Source of the DNA: Motiliproteus sp041586615 | GTDB taxonomy: Bacteria > Pseudomonadota > Gammaproteobacteria > Pseudomonadales > Balneatricaceae | NCBI GenBank assembly: GCA_041586615.1 | Contig: JBFGZS010000011.1 | Span: 18,285-82,284, forward strand | DNA: 64,000 nt | Direction of reading: 5' to 3' | Shown: positions 1 through 9,144 of the stretch, in pieces | Position numbering within the stretch: the stretch's first letter is position 1 | Layout of the letters: each line of letters opens with the position of its first letter | Notes under the pieces: generated by a model | Told to the model about the DNA's origin: nothing | Seen by the model: only the letters and a program-made list of their open reading frames with translations | The model's database searches: none | Translations under genes and position numbers: made by a program

Positions 1-1
1 T

Positions 2-250
2 AGCTTGCCCGGCAGCCTGGCGTTCAATTACCTGATGCTGACCGGAACGGTCTGCGGCGGCTGGCAGATGCTGAAGTCGGCCTTAGTGGCAGAACAGAAG
101 CTGGCGGAGAACGACCTGCCGTTCCTGCGTGCCAAGCTGGTTACGGCGCAGTTCTATATGGAGCAGATCCTGCCGCGCTATACGTCGTACGCGGAAATGG
201 CCGTTGCGCCTTGTGCCACGCTGATGACATTGGACGAAGAGCTGTTCTGA
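2..250 (+). CDS. Acyl-CoA dehydrogenase, C-terminal fragment (cut by window edge)
   Basis: The reading frame is already open at base 2, so only the last 82 or so residues are present. They resemble the C-terminal helical region of long acyl-CoA dehydrogenases: a CGGW segment, an AEQKLAEND stretch and a helix with AKLVTAQFYMEQILPR. The family oxidises acyl-CoA to enoyl-CoA with FAD and passes electrons to ETF. The catalytic base and FAD-binding parts lie outside the window, so substrate range cannot be judged. The gene is followed by an inverted-repeat element and then by a terminator hairpin at 371-395. Identification rests on the tail only. Confidence 0.7.
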   Translation, partial: SLPGSLAFNYLMLTGTVCGGWQMLKSALVAEQKLAENDLPFLRAKLVTAQFYMEQILPRYTSYAEMAVAPCATLMTLDEELF

Positions 251-263
251 TTGGCGGCTTTTA

Positions 264-347
264 TTAAGGCGACAGCGTCATACGAGCAAAAAATGTCGCC
301 TTGATAGGCGGTTCATGGATGAACCGCCGTGACATAAAGCCACGTGA
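264..347 (+). repeat. Dispersed palindromic repeat, copy A (5' modules only)
   Basis: The first module is a stem-loop with arms AAGGCGACA and TGTCGCCTT. The second is the palindrome GGCGGTTCAT/ATGAACCGCC. The same words occur in copies at 14266-14398 (opposite strand) and 43331-43508. This copy lacks the downstream GCGCCGGCCTTGTCG and GCCCGGTTA modules. It lies just after the stop of the acyl-CoA dehydrogenase. Confidence 0.7.
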
Positions 348-370
348 CAGGTTAATAGGGTCGTGCGATT

Positions 371-395
371 ACGGGGGCTTTGCTCCCCGTTTTTG
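371..395 (+). terminator. Rho-independent terminator
   Basis: The stem ACGGGG/CCCCGT closes a short loop and is followed by TTTTG. It sits about 120 bp after the acyl-CoA dehydrogenase stop and probably ends that transcript. Confidence 0.65.
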
Positions 396-780
396 TATTG
401 AACCGGCAACAGCGCATCATTGGATGAGTGACGTCGACCCAGAGTGCAACTGTTCAAAGAGGTATGCTGGTCACATCGGTCCTTAACCGACTATTTCGTA
501 CCACGTCGATATTCCTCCCCCCGCCGTGATACGTTTCGGTTTTTTTCGCGCCTAATCTACCCCATAAACCCTCCCCATCGCCCAAGCAAGGCTGCCGCCC
601 CTTCGTCACAATATCAACACAGCGTGCGATTTTAGTTTAACCACATATCTCGGGCGCACTACACTTGAACAAGACGTATGAACAAGATGCATGAATCGTC
701 GAGGATAGTGATGTATGCCCGCTTCGCCTTGTGCTGATTCTGGCATAATACGCGGTAAATTCTGCTGAGGTGTTTGTTAT
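396..780. other. Intergenic stretch without a convincing gene
   Basis: Between the terminator and yejK no reading frame shows family resemblance, a good ribosome site or sensible codon use. A CATAAT hexamer at 744-749, just upstream of yejK, could be a -10 element, but I see no clear -35 partner. Nothing else is recognisable. Confidence 0.5.
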
Positions 781-1779
781 ATGGCTACCCGCCACGCCAT
801 CGTTCACTACCTGGATAAGCCCCAGGATGGTCCCGCCACCTTGTCGCCCCGCGGCACGGAACTGCCGCTTGATGACCGGCTGGAAACGCTGATCAGTCAG
901 GTCAACGCCACCTACAATGGTCGTTCCGGTAAGATTCATGGCTGGTTTGAAGGCGACCGTCAGACCTATCCCTTCAGCAGCTGGTTAGATGAGTACCGTC
1001 AGGAAAAACGCGACTTCGTCTCGGTGACCAGTGCGTTGCTGAATCGCTTTGCGCAGCAGTTGCGGGAGGTGGCGGATCCGCTATCCGGTTACCTGCTCTG
1101 TGTGCATATCGCTGGTGAGCGCGACCAGTTTCTTATTCTGCTCCTCAGCACCTCTTCTGCGCTAACGATCGATGAGCGGCTGGAGCTGAGTGATTCCCGT
1201 CAGCTCGAACCCGGCAAAGTGCAACTCGGGGCACGTATCGAGATGGATCAGTGGCGCGACGGTGACGACACGCAGTATCTTTCCTTTATCCGTGCCCGCA
1301 GTGCTCGCGAGGTCAGCGAAGCGTTCCGTAGTGCGCTCGGCTGTACCGAAGAGGCGGATTCCAAGGAGCAAACCACGGCGCTACTACAGGTCTTCCAGGA
1401 TTACTGTCATCAGGCGCAATTGCCGCAGAAGCAGGTCTCGGAGGTCAAGCAGCGTGCCTATGAGTATTGCAGTGACCAGGTGGAGTCCGGTGAACGGGTG
1501 CGGATACGGGAGCTGTCTGGAGTCATGGATAGTAATGATCCGGACAAATTTTTCAATTATGTCAGCGAACAGGAGACGCCACTGCAGCAGGAGATCGCAC
1601 CCGATAAGCGTGGTCTGACCCGTTTTGTCCGTTATAGTGGTTCCATGAAAGGGTTGAGCCTGAGCTTTTCCGAAATGCTATTAGGCGATCAGGTTATTTA
1701 CGATCCGTCCTCTGATACGATCACTATTCGGGGATTGCCACCCACCCTGCGCAAACAGCTGGAGCGCAATAGGTCATAA
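781..1779 (+). CDS. yejK: Nucleoid-associated protein YejK/NdpA
   Basis: This 332-residue protein has the length and overall pattern of YejK (E. coli about 335 aa). It opens with an HAIVHYLDK segment, has an acidic central part, and ends with a Lys/Arg-rich tail containing the family-like RFVRYSGSMKGLSLSF region. YejK-family proteins associate with the nucleoid; the molecular role is poorly defined. The ATG at 781 follows a TGAGGTG ribosome site. The gene stands alone, flanked by a long gap upstream and the hemerythrin gene 47 bp downstream. Confidence 0.9.
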   Translation: MATRHAIVHYLDKPQDGPATLSPRGTELPLDDRLETLISQVNATYNGRSGKIHGWFEGDRQTYPFSSWLDEYRQEKRDFVSVTSALLNRFAQQLREVADPLSGYLLCVHIAGERDQFLILLLSTSSALTIDERLELSDSRQLEPGKVQLGARIEMDQWRDGDDTQYLSFIRARSAREVSEAFRSALGCTEEADSKEQTTALLQVFQDYCHQAQLPQKQVSEVKQRAYEYCSDQVESGERVRIRELSGVMDSNDPDKFFNYVSEQETPLQQEIAPDKRGLTRFVRYSGSMKGLSLSFSEMLLGDQVIYDPSSDTITIRGLPPTLRKQLERNRS

Positions 1780-1826
1780 GCTCGGCTCGCCCACGAATCT
1801 ACAGACAATTAGCATAGGGAAATCAT

Positions 1827-2234
1827 ATGGCCAAGTTTGTATTTGATAAGAGCCTGGAGCTGGGTGTCATGCTGATCGATGATCAGCATCGGCGTTGGGT
1901 GGGGTATCTGAACGATGCCTGGGATGGCCTGGAACGGGGCGAGCAAGGCAAGGATTTTTTCTATCTGCTGAACCAGTTGATGGATTATGCCCTGCAGCAT
2001 TTCTGCGATGAAGAAGCTTTGATGAAACAGGCGGGCTATCCGGACTATGACGCGCATCGGGCCCGGCATAATGCCATCACCGCCGAACTGTTCAGTTTCG
2101 ATCTGACGCTACTCTCTAATGAGCCGGATTCTGCCGAAAAGTTTCTGCGCTTTATGACCAACTGGCTGCGTAACCATATCGATGTGTTCGACCGTGAGAT
2201 GGCGGATAGCTTGCGTGCAAAAGGCGTACGCTAG
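1827..2234 (+). CDS. Bacteriohemerythrin
   Basis: This 135-residue single-domain protein carries the full di-iron ligand set expected of hemerythrins: H21, H58, E62 (HxxxE), H77, H81 (HxxxH), H117 and D122 (HxxxxD). Bacterial single-domain hemerythrins bind O2 (sometimes NO) at the di-iron site. They are thought to deliver or scavenge oxygen in microaerobic cells. There is no fused sensor domain, so a soluble cytoplasmic carrier is most likely. The length is normal and nothing is missing. Confidence 0.93.
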   Translation: MAKFVFDKSLELGVMLIDDQHRRWVGYLNDAWDGLERGEQGKDFFYLLNQLMDYALQHFCDEEALMKQAGYPDYDAHRARHNAITAELFSFDLTLLSNEPDSAEKFLRFMTNWLRNHIDVFDREMADSLRAKGVR

Positions 2235-2315
2235 GTCCGTGGGGATGCGGGGGGCTGGCCCCGTGGACGCTTGCCCCGTGGAGAGCATGCCTCGCGACCG
2301 GTTCCGCGCCGCTGC

Positions 2316-3062
2316 ATGTCATCGACCGTCGTCATGTCTGCCCCCGCGCTGATTCGACTGTCGGCCGTTAGCAAGGGCTTTCTGAGCGGCGGGCAGGTGC
2401 AACCGGTATTGCAGACGATCGATCTGCAACTTCACCCTGGGGAAGTGACCGTGCTGCTAGGCCCGAGTGGCTGCGGTAAAAGCACGCTGCTAAGCCTTAT
2501 CGCCGGACTGGAATGGCCCGACAGCGGCACGGTCGAACTCCTCGGTGAACCCTTCAGCACGCTCAGCGATGCCCAGCAGACGCGTATTCGGCGTCGCTCT
2601 CTGGGCATTATCTTTCAGTTTTTCAATCTGGTGCCAACGCTGACGGTGGCCGAGAATCTGCACTTACCGCAGCAGTTGAATGGCCTGGCCTTTAATGCGC
2701 GCCACATCGATCGGCTGCTGCAATCCTTGGGTGTCTTGCATACCCGCGAGCATTTTCCCGAGCAGTTATCTGGCGGCGAGCAGCAGCGGGTCGCCATCGC
2801 CCGGGCGTTGATTCACCAGCCTGCGATTGTGCTGGCCGATGAGCCGACTGGCAGTCTGGACGAAGCCAGTGCCGAGGTGGTGAACGAACTCCTGTTCGAC
2901 CAGGCGCGTCAACAGGGCAGTACCTTGCTGCTGGTGACACATAACCCGGCCCTGGCGCGGCGTGCCGACCGGGTCCTGCAGTTACATCAAGGGCGGTTGG
3001 TGCAGCAAGGGAGGTTGGTGCAGCAAGGGAGGTTGGCCGCTGACGATAACGGTGCGACATGA
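2316..3062 (+). CDS. ABC transporter ATP-binding protein (LolD/YbbA type)
   Basis: Walker A (GPSGCGKST), the signature LSGGEQQRVAIARAL and Walker B (ADEPTGSLD) are all present, in the arrangement of the MacB/LolD/YbbA class that works with FtsX-type permeases. I chose ATG 2316; ATG 2334 or TTG 2271 are possible, and none has a strong ribosome site. The stop overlaps the permease start (ATGA), so the two genes are translationally coupled. The C-terminus has a tandem duplication GRLVQQ-GRLVQQ-GRLAAD from 18-bp DNA repeats at about 2994-3040, probably a recent slippage event outside the catalytic core. Confidence 0.88.
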   Translation: MSSTVVMSAPALIRLSAVSKGFLSGGQVQPVLQTIDLQLHPGEVTVLLGPSGCGKSTLLSLIAGLEWPDSGTVELLGEPFSTLSDAQQTRIRRRSLGIIFQFFNLVPTLTVAENLHLPQQLNGLAFNARHIDRLLQSLGVLHTREHFPEQLSGGEQQRVAIARALIHQPAIVLADEPTGSLDEASAEVVNELLFDQARQQGSTLLLVTHNPALARRADRVLQLHQGRLVQQGRLVQQGRLAADDNGAT

Positions 3063-5605
3063 ACTTGATTCTGCTGGCCTTTGTTCGCCACTATCTGCGT
3101 CACCCCTGGATGCTGGGTACCCTGTTGTGCGGTGTCGTGCTGGGTGTAACCGTGGTCACGGCCGTCGAACTGACCAATCACAGTGTGCGTGCCAACCTGG
3201 CGCAGGCCAATGCACAGTTATTAGGGCGTTCGACCCACCGAATCCTGGCGGATAAGCCGATCGATGAGGCATTGCTGCGACAGCTACGTACCGACGCGGG
3301 CATCGAGGCGGAGCCAGTACTGCAGCGTTACCTGCGTGTCGGCGCTGCCGACGGACCGTTGTTCCAGTTGATCGCGGCCGATAGCCTGCGCCCGTCGCGC
3401 GCGGGGCAAGGTCGTAGCGAGGTCGTCAGCGATCCGGCGTCTCTGATCACCACGCCGAACAGTGTGCTGATCGGCGCCATCAGTGCCCGGCGACTAGGAA
3501 TCGAACGCGGGGCATCGCTGTCGGTTCAGCGCGGTGAAGGCGAGGTCGTGTTGCAGGTCATCGGCGTTCTGGGGGCTGACGATGACCGGCGTTTCAGCCA
3601 GCTGTTGATCATGGATATTGGCTGGGCCCAGCGGTTGTTTGGTCAAGCCGGACAGCTCGATGCACTCGACCTGGTCCTGCAGCCTGCACAGGTTGATCGC
3701 GTTCGGGCGCTGCTGCCGGCCGGCCACTATCTGGTCGATAGCCAGGCGATGCGGGCCAGCGGGGAGGGCATAGCCGATGCGCTGTTGTTTAACCTGTCAG
3801 CGTTAAGCCTGTTAGCGCTGCTGGTGGGTCTGTTACTGGTGTATAACACCCTGACATTTTCGCTGTTGCAGCGTCAGCCATTGTTCGGACAACTGCGTTG
3901 TTTAGGCGTGACGGCAGGGCAGCTCTATCGATATATCATGCTGGAATTATTGCTGTTAAGCGTCGTTGGTTGTCTTGGCGGGCTTTGGGTTGGCGTCCTA
4001 CTGGCGGATCAGCTGTTGGTGCTGGTGACCCGCACCGTGAATGATCTCTACGCTGTTAGTCCCCTGCAGAGCCTGGTCCTGACGCCGAAAAGTCTGCTGC
4101 TGGGGTGTTTGGCCGGTGTTGGCGGTGTGATCCTTGCCGGGTTGCTGCCGGCCCGGCGCGTGGTGCAAGGCGCCGCGCATCCCAGCCGCTTGCGCATCAC
4201 CCAGGAGTGGCATGCCCGGCAGCGGTTACGGCACGCATTGTGGTGGGTTCCGGGTTTGGTGCTGAGCGCGTGGTTGATCTTGGTTTGGCCCGGTTCCGGG
4301 CTGGAAGCGGGCTTTGCTGCGCTGACCCTGTTGCTGCTGGCCGGTTTGCTCGTGGTGCCTGGGCTGCTGCGGTTGTTCGTATCAGGCGCAGCCGGATTCC
4401 TGGCGGGCAGCAAACGGCGAGGGCGTACGGGGCTGCTGTTAATGGCGCTGCGTGAGTGCAGCCGGGGACTGAGCCGGACCGCCATTGCCGTGCAGGCCCT
4501 GACACTGGCGATGGCGGCGACCGTCGGTATCGCGTTGTTGATCGGCAGTTTTCGCCTGACGCTCACCGACTGGCTGCAGCAACGACTGAGCGCCGATATT
4601 TATCTGACGGTGCGCTCGGTGGTCCCCGATGCCCCGCAGGCATTACCAACTACGTTGTTGCAGGCGGCGGCTGCGCAGCCGGAGGTGCAGGCTATCTCGA
4701 CCGCTCGCCGCCGTGAGGCGCAGATGGCCGGCCACCGGTTTATGTTGCTGAGCCGTGCGTTACCAGCTGCGGCGCGCCAAGGGTATCGGTTTATCGGTGC
4801 GGACGCGGCGGCTGTCTGGGCGCGGTTTGATCAGCCCGGTGGCATACTGGTTTCCGAGCCGCTCGCCCGTCGCTTGGGTCTGCAGCGTGCCGATGTCCTG
4901 CGCATCGATGGCTTTGCGGATCCTTTCCAGGTCGCCGGCATCTATTACGACTACGGTTACGAACAGGGACGCGCCATCGTGCCGGCCGTGCCGCCGTCGG
5001 ACCCCGAGGCGACCGGGCCGCGTCGCGCCGGACTTTATCTGCATGATGGTGCCAGCGTGGTGGCGCTGATCGATTGGCTGAACCGGCAGCCCGGTGCCGA
5101 GAACGTACGGGTTGTGGACGCCGAAGGGTTGCTGGCGCGTTCGCTGGCGATCTTTGAGCGCACCTTCTTGGTGACTGAAGTACTGCGTGTGTTAGCGCTG
5201 TTGGTGGCGTTTGTCGCGATGTTATCGGCGCTGTTGTCGGTACAGATGGAACGGCAGCCGGAGATGGCGCTGTACCGAGCGTTGGGCTTCAGTGCCTGGG
5301 AACGCACGCGCTTGCTGTTATATCAGGGGGTGATACTCGGTGGCGTGTGCGGGTTGGCCGCTATCCCGATGGGATTGCTGCTGGCCTGGGGGCTGATCGA
5401 CCTGATCCAGCTGCGCGCCTTCGGTTGGACGCTGTTTTACCGAATAGACCCGCTGCAACTGGTCCAAGCGCCATTTTTGGCCATGCTGACGGCCTTCTTG
5501 GCCACGCTCTACCCCGCGTGGCGGCAGTGGCAAGGGGTTCCCCGCCGCGGCTCTGGCCGGCTCTCGGTGTCGAGCGCCTCGGCCGCTGCCGCTAAAAAAC
5601 GCTGA
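3059..5605 (+). CDS. FtsX-family ABC transporter permease
   Basis: This 848-residue inner-membrane protein has an N-terminal membrane anchor, a large periplasmic domain (about residues 40-250), clusters of transmembrane helices around 255-380 and 400-490, a second periplasmic domain, and a final three-helix FtsX bundle (about 700-840). The layout is that of the YbbP/duplicated FtsX permeases, which work mechanically on envelope or lipoprotein substrates rather than moving small molecules. It overlaps the ATPase gene upstream and is followed about 80 bp later by an AttH-like secreted protein. Substrate unknown. Confidence 0.88.
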   Translation: MNLILLAFVRHYLRHPWMLGTLLCGVVLGVTVVTAVELTNHSVRANLAQANAQLLGRSTHRILADKPIDEALLRQLRTDAGIEAEPVLQRYLRVGAADGPLFQLIAADSLRPSRAGQGRSEVVSDPASLITTPNSVLIGAISARRLGIERGASLSVQRGEGEVVLQVIGVLGADDDRRFSQLLIMDIGWAQRLFGQAGQLDALDLVLQPAQVDRVRALLPAGHYLVDSQAMRASGEGIADALLFNLSALSLLALLVGLLLVYNTLTFSLLQRQPLFGQLRCLGVTAGQLYRYIMLELLLLSVVGCLGGLWVGVLLADQLLVLVTRTVNDLYAVSPLQSLVLTPKSLLLGCLAGVGGVILAGLLPARRVVQGAAHPSRLRITQEWHARQRLRHALWWVPGLVLSAWLILVWPGSGLEAGFAALTLLLLAGLLVVPGLLRLFVSGAAGFLAGSKRRGRTGLLLMALRECSRGLSRTAIAVQALTLAMAATVGIALLIGSFRLTLTDWLQQRLSADIYLTVRSVVPDAPQALPTTLLQAAAAQPEVQAISTARRREAQMAGHRFMLLSRALPAAARQGYRFIGADAAAVWARFDQPGGILVSEPLARRLGLQRADVLRIDGFADPFQVAGIYYDYGYEQGRAIVPAVPPSDPEATGPRRAGLYLHDGASVVALIDWLNRQPGAENVRVVDAEGLLARSLAIFERTFLVTEVLRVLALLVAFVAMLSALLSVQMERQPEMALYRALGFSAWERTRLLLYQGVILGGVCGLAAIPMGLLLAWGLIDLIQLRAFGWTLFYRIDPLQLVQAPFLAMLTAFLATLYPAWRQWQGVPRRGSGRLSVSSASAAAAKKR

Positions 5606-5686
5606 GAGCCTGCCTGTGGCCTAGTGTCTATGAACATGCGCCTATCAGCGCGTGCCTATGAAGGCCTGTTTATGAAAAGGAGGGCA

Positions 5687-6940
5687 ATGAAAAGAGACTC
5701 GATGAAAAAAAGCTCAAGGAACGTCGGTGGCGCATCACGGTGGCGACGTATGCGCCCAGGGCGGTTGGGTGCCGCGCTGCTTGTCCTGCTCGTTGGGGCT
5801 GGGGCCTGGGTGTATTGCCTACCGACCCCGCCGTCAGCGCTGTCCGGTGTCGGGCCTAGCGAAGAGGGTGCGCGCTTTTCGCTCGGACAGTTACTGGGTA
5901 ACGCGCCGCAACAGGCGGGCTTTGAACAGGCGGACTTTGAACAGGCAAAGCCAGGCCAGCCACTGGTTTTCCCCAGGGATCACGGCGAGCACCCGGGGTT
6001 TCACCATGAATGGTGGTACCTGAGCGCAAACGTGCAGGAGATCCGCCCCCCGTTTCGCCGCTTTGGCTTACAGTTAACCCAGTTCCGTTTTGCCCTGGCG
6101 CCGCTGTCGCAGGCGGACGGCGCTCCTACAAATAATCACTGGCTACGTCCCCAGGTCTATATGGGGCACCTGGCCATCACCCACGTACGTGCCGGCGAGC
6201 ACCGGCGAGCAGAGCGTTTCAGTCGTCCCGGTGCCGGACTGGCGGGTGTTGGCGGCTCGCCGCTGCGTATCTGGTTGGAAAACTGGACGCTGGAGGCCGA
6301 ATCGCCCGGGTCCCTCGTGCCACTGCGCTTACAGGCCGACGATGCCGGCACGGGGATCGGTGCACGCTTGCAATTACGCGCCCTCAAGCCGCGGGTATTG
6401 CAAGGGGACGCGGGTCTGAGTGTCAAAAATAGCCGGGGGGACGCCTCCTATTATTATTCGTACCCGCGCCTGAGCGCCCGTGGTCGCCTGAATTGGGACG
6501 GCGAAGCGATAGAGGTGGCCGGGCTGGCCTGGTTCGACCATGAATGGAGCAGTAACAGCCTGAGTGCCGAGCAGGCGGGTTGGGACTGGTTCAGCCTGCA
6601 GTTGGACAGCGGTGAAGAGTTGATGTTTTATCGCTTTCGTAATCGAGATGGGCGCGAAGGTCTCAGTCACGTGGTGCTGATTGACCCGCAGGGGCTACCC
6701 CGGCCGGTTGCTCGCCAGGCATTACAGTTTGAAACGCTTGGCGAGTGGCGCAGCCCCTCCGGGGTGACCTACCCGGCACGCTGGCGGTTGCAGATCGACA
6801 CATTGGGCGTTGATATTCAGGTCAAACCGCTGCTGGCGGATCAGGAGATGGATCTGTCGGTTCGCTACTGGGAAGGCGCCGTTGCTGTCAGTGGCTCGCA
6901 CCAGGGCTATGGCTATGTTGAATTGGCGGGTTACGAATAG
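5687..6940 (+). CDS. AttH/CrtC-like lipocalin-fold exported protein
   Basis: An N-terminal basic stretch and a hydrophobic segment (signal anchor or signal peptide) precede a domain with the AttH/carotenoid-1,2-hydratase-like pattern. That pattern includes FPRDHGEHPGFHHEWWYLS near the start, later AWFDHEWSS, and WDWFSLQL. Proteins of this family often sit beside an FtsX permease and ATPase, as here and as in the Agrobacterium att cluster. Their biochemical role is unproven. I chose ATG 5687 after AAGGAGGG; ATGs at 5672 and 5702 are alternatives. Three 20-bp tandem repeats begin right after the stop. Confidence 0.8.
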   Translation: MKRDSMKKSSRNVGGASRWRRMRPGRLGAALLVLLVGAGAWVYCLPTPPSALSGVGPSEEGARFSLGQLLGNAPQQAGFEQADFEQAKPGQPLVFPRDHGEHPGFHHEWWYLSANVQEIRPPFRRFGLQLTQFRFALAPLSQADGAPTNNHWLRPQVYMGHLAITHVRAGEHRRAERFSRPGAGLAGVGGSPLRIWLENWTLEAESPGSLVPLRLQADDAGTGIGARLQLRALKPRVLQGDAGLSVKNSRGDASYYYSYPRLSARGRLNWDGEAIEVAGLAWFDHEWSSNSLSAEQAGWDWFSLQLDSGEELMFYRFRNRDGREGLSHVVLIDPQGLPRPVARQALQFETLGEWRSPSGVTYPARWRLQIDTLGVDIQVKPLLADQEMDLSVRYWEGAVAVSGSHQGYGYVELAGYE

Positions 6941-7001
6941 CAAATAAGGCGCTGGGGCTACGAATAAGACGCTGGGGCTAGGAATAAGGCGTTGCTTGTT
7001 A
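6941..7001. repeat. Three 20-bp tandem repeats after the AttH-like gene
   Basis: Units start at 6941, 6961 and 6981 and share the word AATAAGRCGCTGGGGCTA; the third is degenerate. The stop-codon region TTACGAATAG resembles the unit, so the array may have grown from the gene end. Confidence 0.8.
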
Positions 7002-7128
7002 CGAATAACGAGTGACGCAGGCGGCGGATGGGTCATCGCAGCGCAAAGGCCGGGTGCTCACTCGCGTTTCTGCTCGTGTTGGGGGAGGGCCGCGTCCCCG
7101 GCGTTGACCGTTATGCCCCGCTAAGACA

Positions 7129-7716
7129 TTACGGCCTTCCCCACAGCTGCTGCAGGCGTGTGTCCCGTCCACAGCTGTCATGATAAAAACGATGCTGGAG
7201 CGGATTACGGCGGTGGTAGTCCTGATGATAGGACTCGGCAGCGGTGAACCGCGTGGCGTCGAGAATCTCGGTGGTTACCGCTAGCCGACGGCTCTTTATA
7301 AGATGTTCTTTGCTGGTTAACGCCATTTTTCGCTGTTCGGGGCTGTGGGTGAAGATGCCTGAACGGTACTGCGGGCCTCGGTCGCAGAACTGGCCGCCAT
7401 CATCGGTCGGGTCAATGTTGCGCCAGAAATGTGCCAGTAAGCCTGCGTAAGAAATAACCTCGGCATCGTACACCACCTCGACCGCCTCGCGGTGACCGCT
7501 TTTCCCCTGTGATACCAAATAGTAATTAGGGCGCGCCAGATCGCCGCCGATAAAGCCATTGGTGGTACTTTTTACCCCGTCCAGTGCGTCGAATAACTGT
7601 TCCATGCACCAGAATCCGCCCCCGGCAAAGGTCGCTGTCTGCAGGGTTGCGGAGGTAGCCGAACCGATGCTCGATAACAGAATAAGGGTACTCAGCACGA
7701 AACGATTGACCGGCAT
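7129..7716 (-). CDS. msrA: Exported peptide methionine sulfoxide reductase MsrA, catalytic Cys position substituted
   Basis: The 195-residue protein has a signal peptide (residues 1-22, cleavage near ATSA) and MsrA-family blocks: an AGG-FW-C segment, GHREAVEVVYD, DDGGQFCDRGPQYRSGI and YHQDY. MsrA reduces methionine-S-sulfoxide; an exported form would repair envelope proteins. The usual motif is GGCFW, whose Cys is the nucleophile. Here the codons read Gly-Gly-Gly-Phe-Trp-Cys, so that Cys is replaced by Gly (GGA). Cys remain directly after FW and near the C-terminus (DSCGRD). It is either inactive, uses the shifted Cys, or reflects a sequence error; a single-base error does not turn TGC or TGT into GGA. 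Convergent with the AttH-like gene. Confidence 0.85.
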   Translation of the reverse strand: MPVNRFVLSTLILLSSIGSATSATLQTATFAGGGFWCMEQLFDALDGVKSTTNGFIGGDLARPNYYLVSQGKSGHREAVEVVYDAEVISYAGLLAHFWRNIDPTDDGGQFCDRGPQYRSGIFTHSPEQRKMALTSKEHLIKSRRLAVTTEILDATRFTAAESYHQDYHRRNPLQHRFYHDSCGRDTRLQQLWGRP

Positions 7717-7870
7717 GGTAACACTGTCTCCTTATAATTATCGGGTTGCCGGATTGGACCCTGGCATCGGCAAAAGGTTTTGTGCGATGCGTGTTTTCGC
7801 CGGCTATGCTTTGGTGGCGGCTGTTGATAAGCAGGCCGTCAACCGACAATATTGCGTGGAGGGCAGTGGG

Positions 7871-8182
7871 GTGAAGCATGCGCGTTTTTCGATTGGCCAG
7901 TTGGTACGGCACCAGCTGTTTGATTACCGCGGTGTGGTCGTCGATGTCGACCCCTGTTTTATGCTGAGCGAGCAATGGTACCAAGAAATGGCAAAAAGCC
8001 GTCCGCCCAAGGATCGGCCCTGGTATCGGGTCCTGGTTCATAACGCCGTACACGAGACCTACGTTGCCGAGAGAAACCTGGGTGACGATGACAGCGGCGA
8101 GCCCATCAAGCATCCCGACGTTGAGCATTATTTTACCGACTTTGGCGCCGGTCGCTACCGGGCAAAAGGCCCGCGCAATTGA
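7871..8182 (+). CDS. hspQ: Heat shock protein HspQ
   Basis: The 103-residue product matches HspQ in length and sequence, with ARFSIGQLVRHQLFDYRGVVVDVDP near the start and a C-terminal YRVLVHN-----YVAERNL region. In E. coli HspQ binds hemimethylated DNA and modulates Lon specificity. The frame is open much further upstream, but I chose the GTG at 7871. A strong GGAGGG ribosome site lies 7 bases upstream, and the family's usual N-terminus starts there. It is divergent from msrA, 154 bp away. Confidence 0.88.
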   Translation: MKHARFSIGQLVRHQLFDYRGVVVDVDPCFMLSEQWYQEMAKSRPPKDRPWYRVLVHNAVHETYVAERNLGDDDSGEPIKHPDVEHYFTDFGAGRYRAKGPRN

Positions 8183-8249
8183 GACCACGGACTGGCGGGG
8201 TGCCTATGACCCCCATAGGCCTTGAGTACGCGATATTGGGACCTGACAC

Positions 8250-9005
8250 ATGGATAAAAGACGGGCGCAGCTGAAGGTATTGTTGTTGCAGATTCGGGAT
8301 GAAAGCCAGACCCGGCGTGAGGAGGTTGAAAGTTTTGCCCGCTTTTGCCGGCTCGAACCCGATCAGTTTACGGTTCTGAACGTGTTTGATACCCCCGTCT
8401 TTGACGTCTCGGTTGTGACGGGTTTTGATGCTTTGTTCGTGGGTGGGTCCAGTGAAGCCAGCGTCTTGGAACCGGAGCGTTACCCTTTTCTAGCCGCCTG
8501 CCAACGCCTGTTGCGTGATTGCATTCGGCTTAAACGGCCGGTTTTTGCGTCTTGCTTCGGCCATCAACTGGCCATTATGGCGCTGGGTGGGCGGATCATT
8601 CATGATCAGCGCGACTTTGAGATGGGGACTATCGGGGTCCGCGTCACGAAGGCGGGGCGCGAGGATATTCTATTTCAGGATACCCCGGATCCTTTTCAAG
8701 CGGTATCGGTGCACCGCGAACGGGCGACGGCACTCCCCCCCGGCTGTACGTTACTGGCCTACACCGCGGCCTGCACCCACGCGTTTCGGGTCGATGGCGC
8801 CCCTTTCTGGACCACCCAGTTCCACCCGGAGGTGTCAAAGTCCATTTTGATAGAACGACTGACCGTTTTTAAGGAAAAGTACACCGACGGTGACGATCAT
8901 CTGCAAAAAGTGCTGGATAACGCCGTGGAAACGCCGGAATCTAATCGATTATTGGAGAAGTTTGTCGATCGGGTATTGCTGGGAGTATCGCCGGTACAGG
9001 CGTAA
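8250..9005 (+). CDS. Class I glutamine amidotransferase-like protein
   Basis: The 251 residues form a GATase1 domain with the nucleophile Cys102 in ASCFGHQ and the His192/Glu194 pair in QFHPEVS, so the hydrolytic triad looks intact. The domain resembles the stand-alone GMP-synthase-like amidotransferases, which hydrolyse glutamine or gamma-glutamyl compounds. No synthetase domain is fused, and no pathway partner lies next to it, so the substrate is unknown. ATG 8250 is preceded by no strong ribosome site. The gene lies 67 bp after hspQ and before a sensor kinase. Confidence 0.85.
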   Translation: MDKRRAQLKVLLLQIRDESQTRREEVESFARFCRLEPDQFTVLNVFDTPVFDVSVVTGFDALFVGGSSEASVLEPERYPFLAACQRLLRDCIRLKRPVFASCFGHQLAIMALGGRIIHDQRDFEMGTIGVRVTKAGREDILFQDTPDPFQAVSVHRERATALPPGCTLLAYTAACTHAFRVDGAPFWTTQFHPEVSKSILIERLTVFKEKYTDGDDHLQKVLDNAVETPESNRLLEKFVDRVLLGVSPVQA

Positions 9006-9144
9006 TTAGTGGCGCAGTCAGGAACGCCAGGCAAGTCCGGGTACAGACATCGATGTCGCACAAGATTAACCACGGAATACGTTGTCTTGCCCGAGGTTGT
9101 ATCGTTCACTGGCGGCACGTTCACGGAACGAGAGTATTAGCGAA

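Noticed and set aside
301..635. Frames of about 60 codons downstream of the first gene
   Set aside because: They cross the repeat and terminator, have no ribosome sites and no family resemblance.
7526..8188. Long antisense frame over hspQ
   Set aside because: Reads the complementary strand of well-supported genes; no start site or domain.
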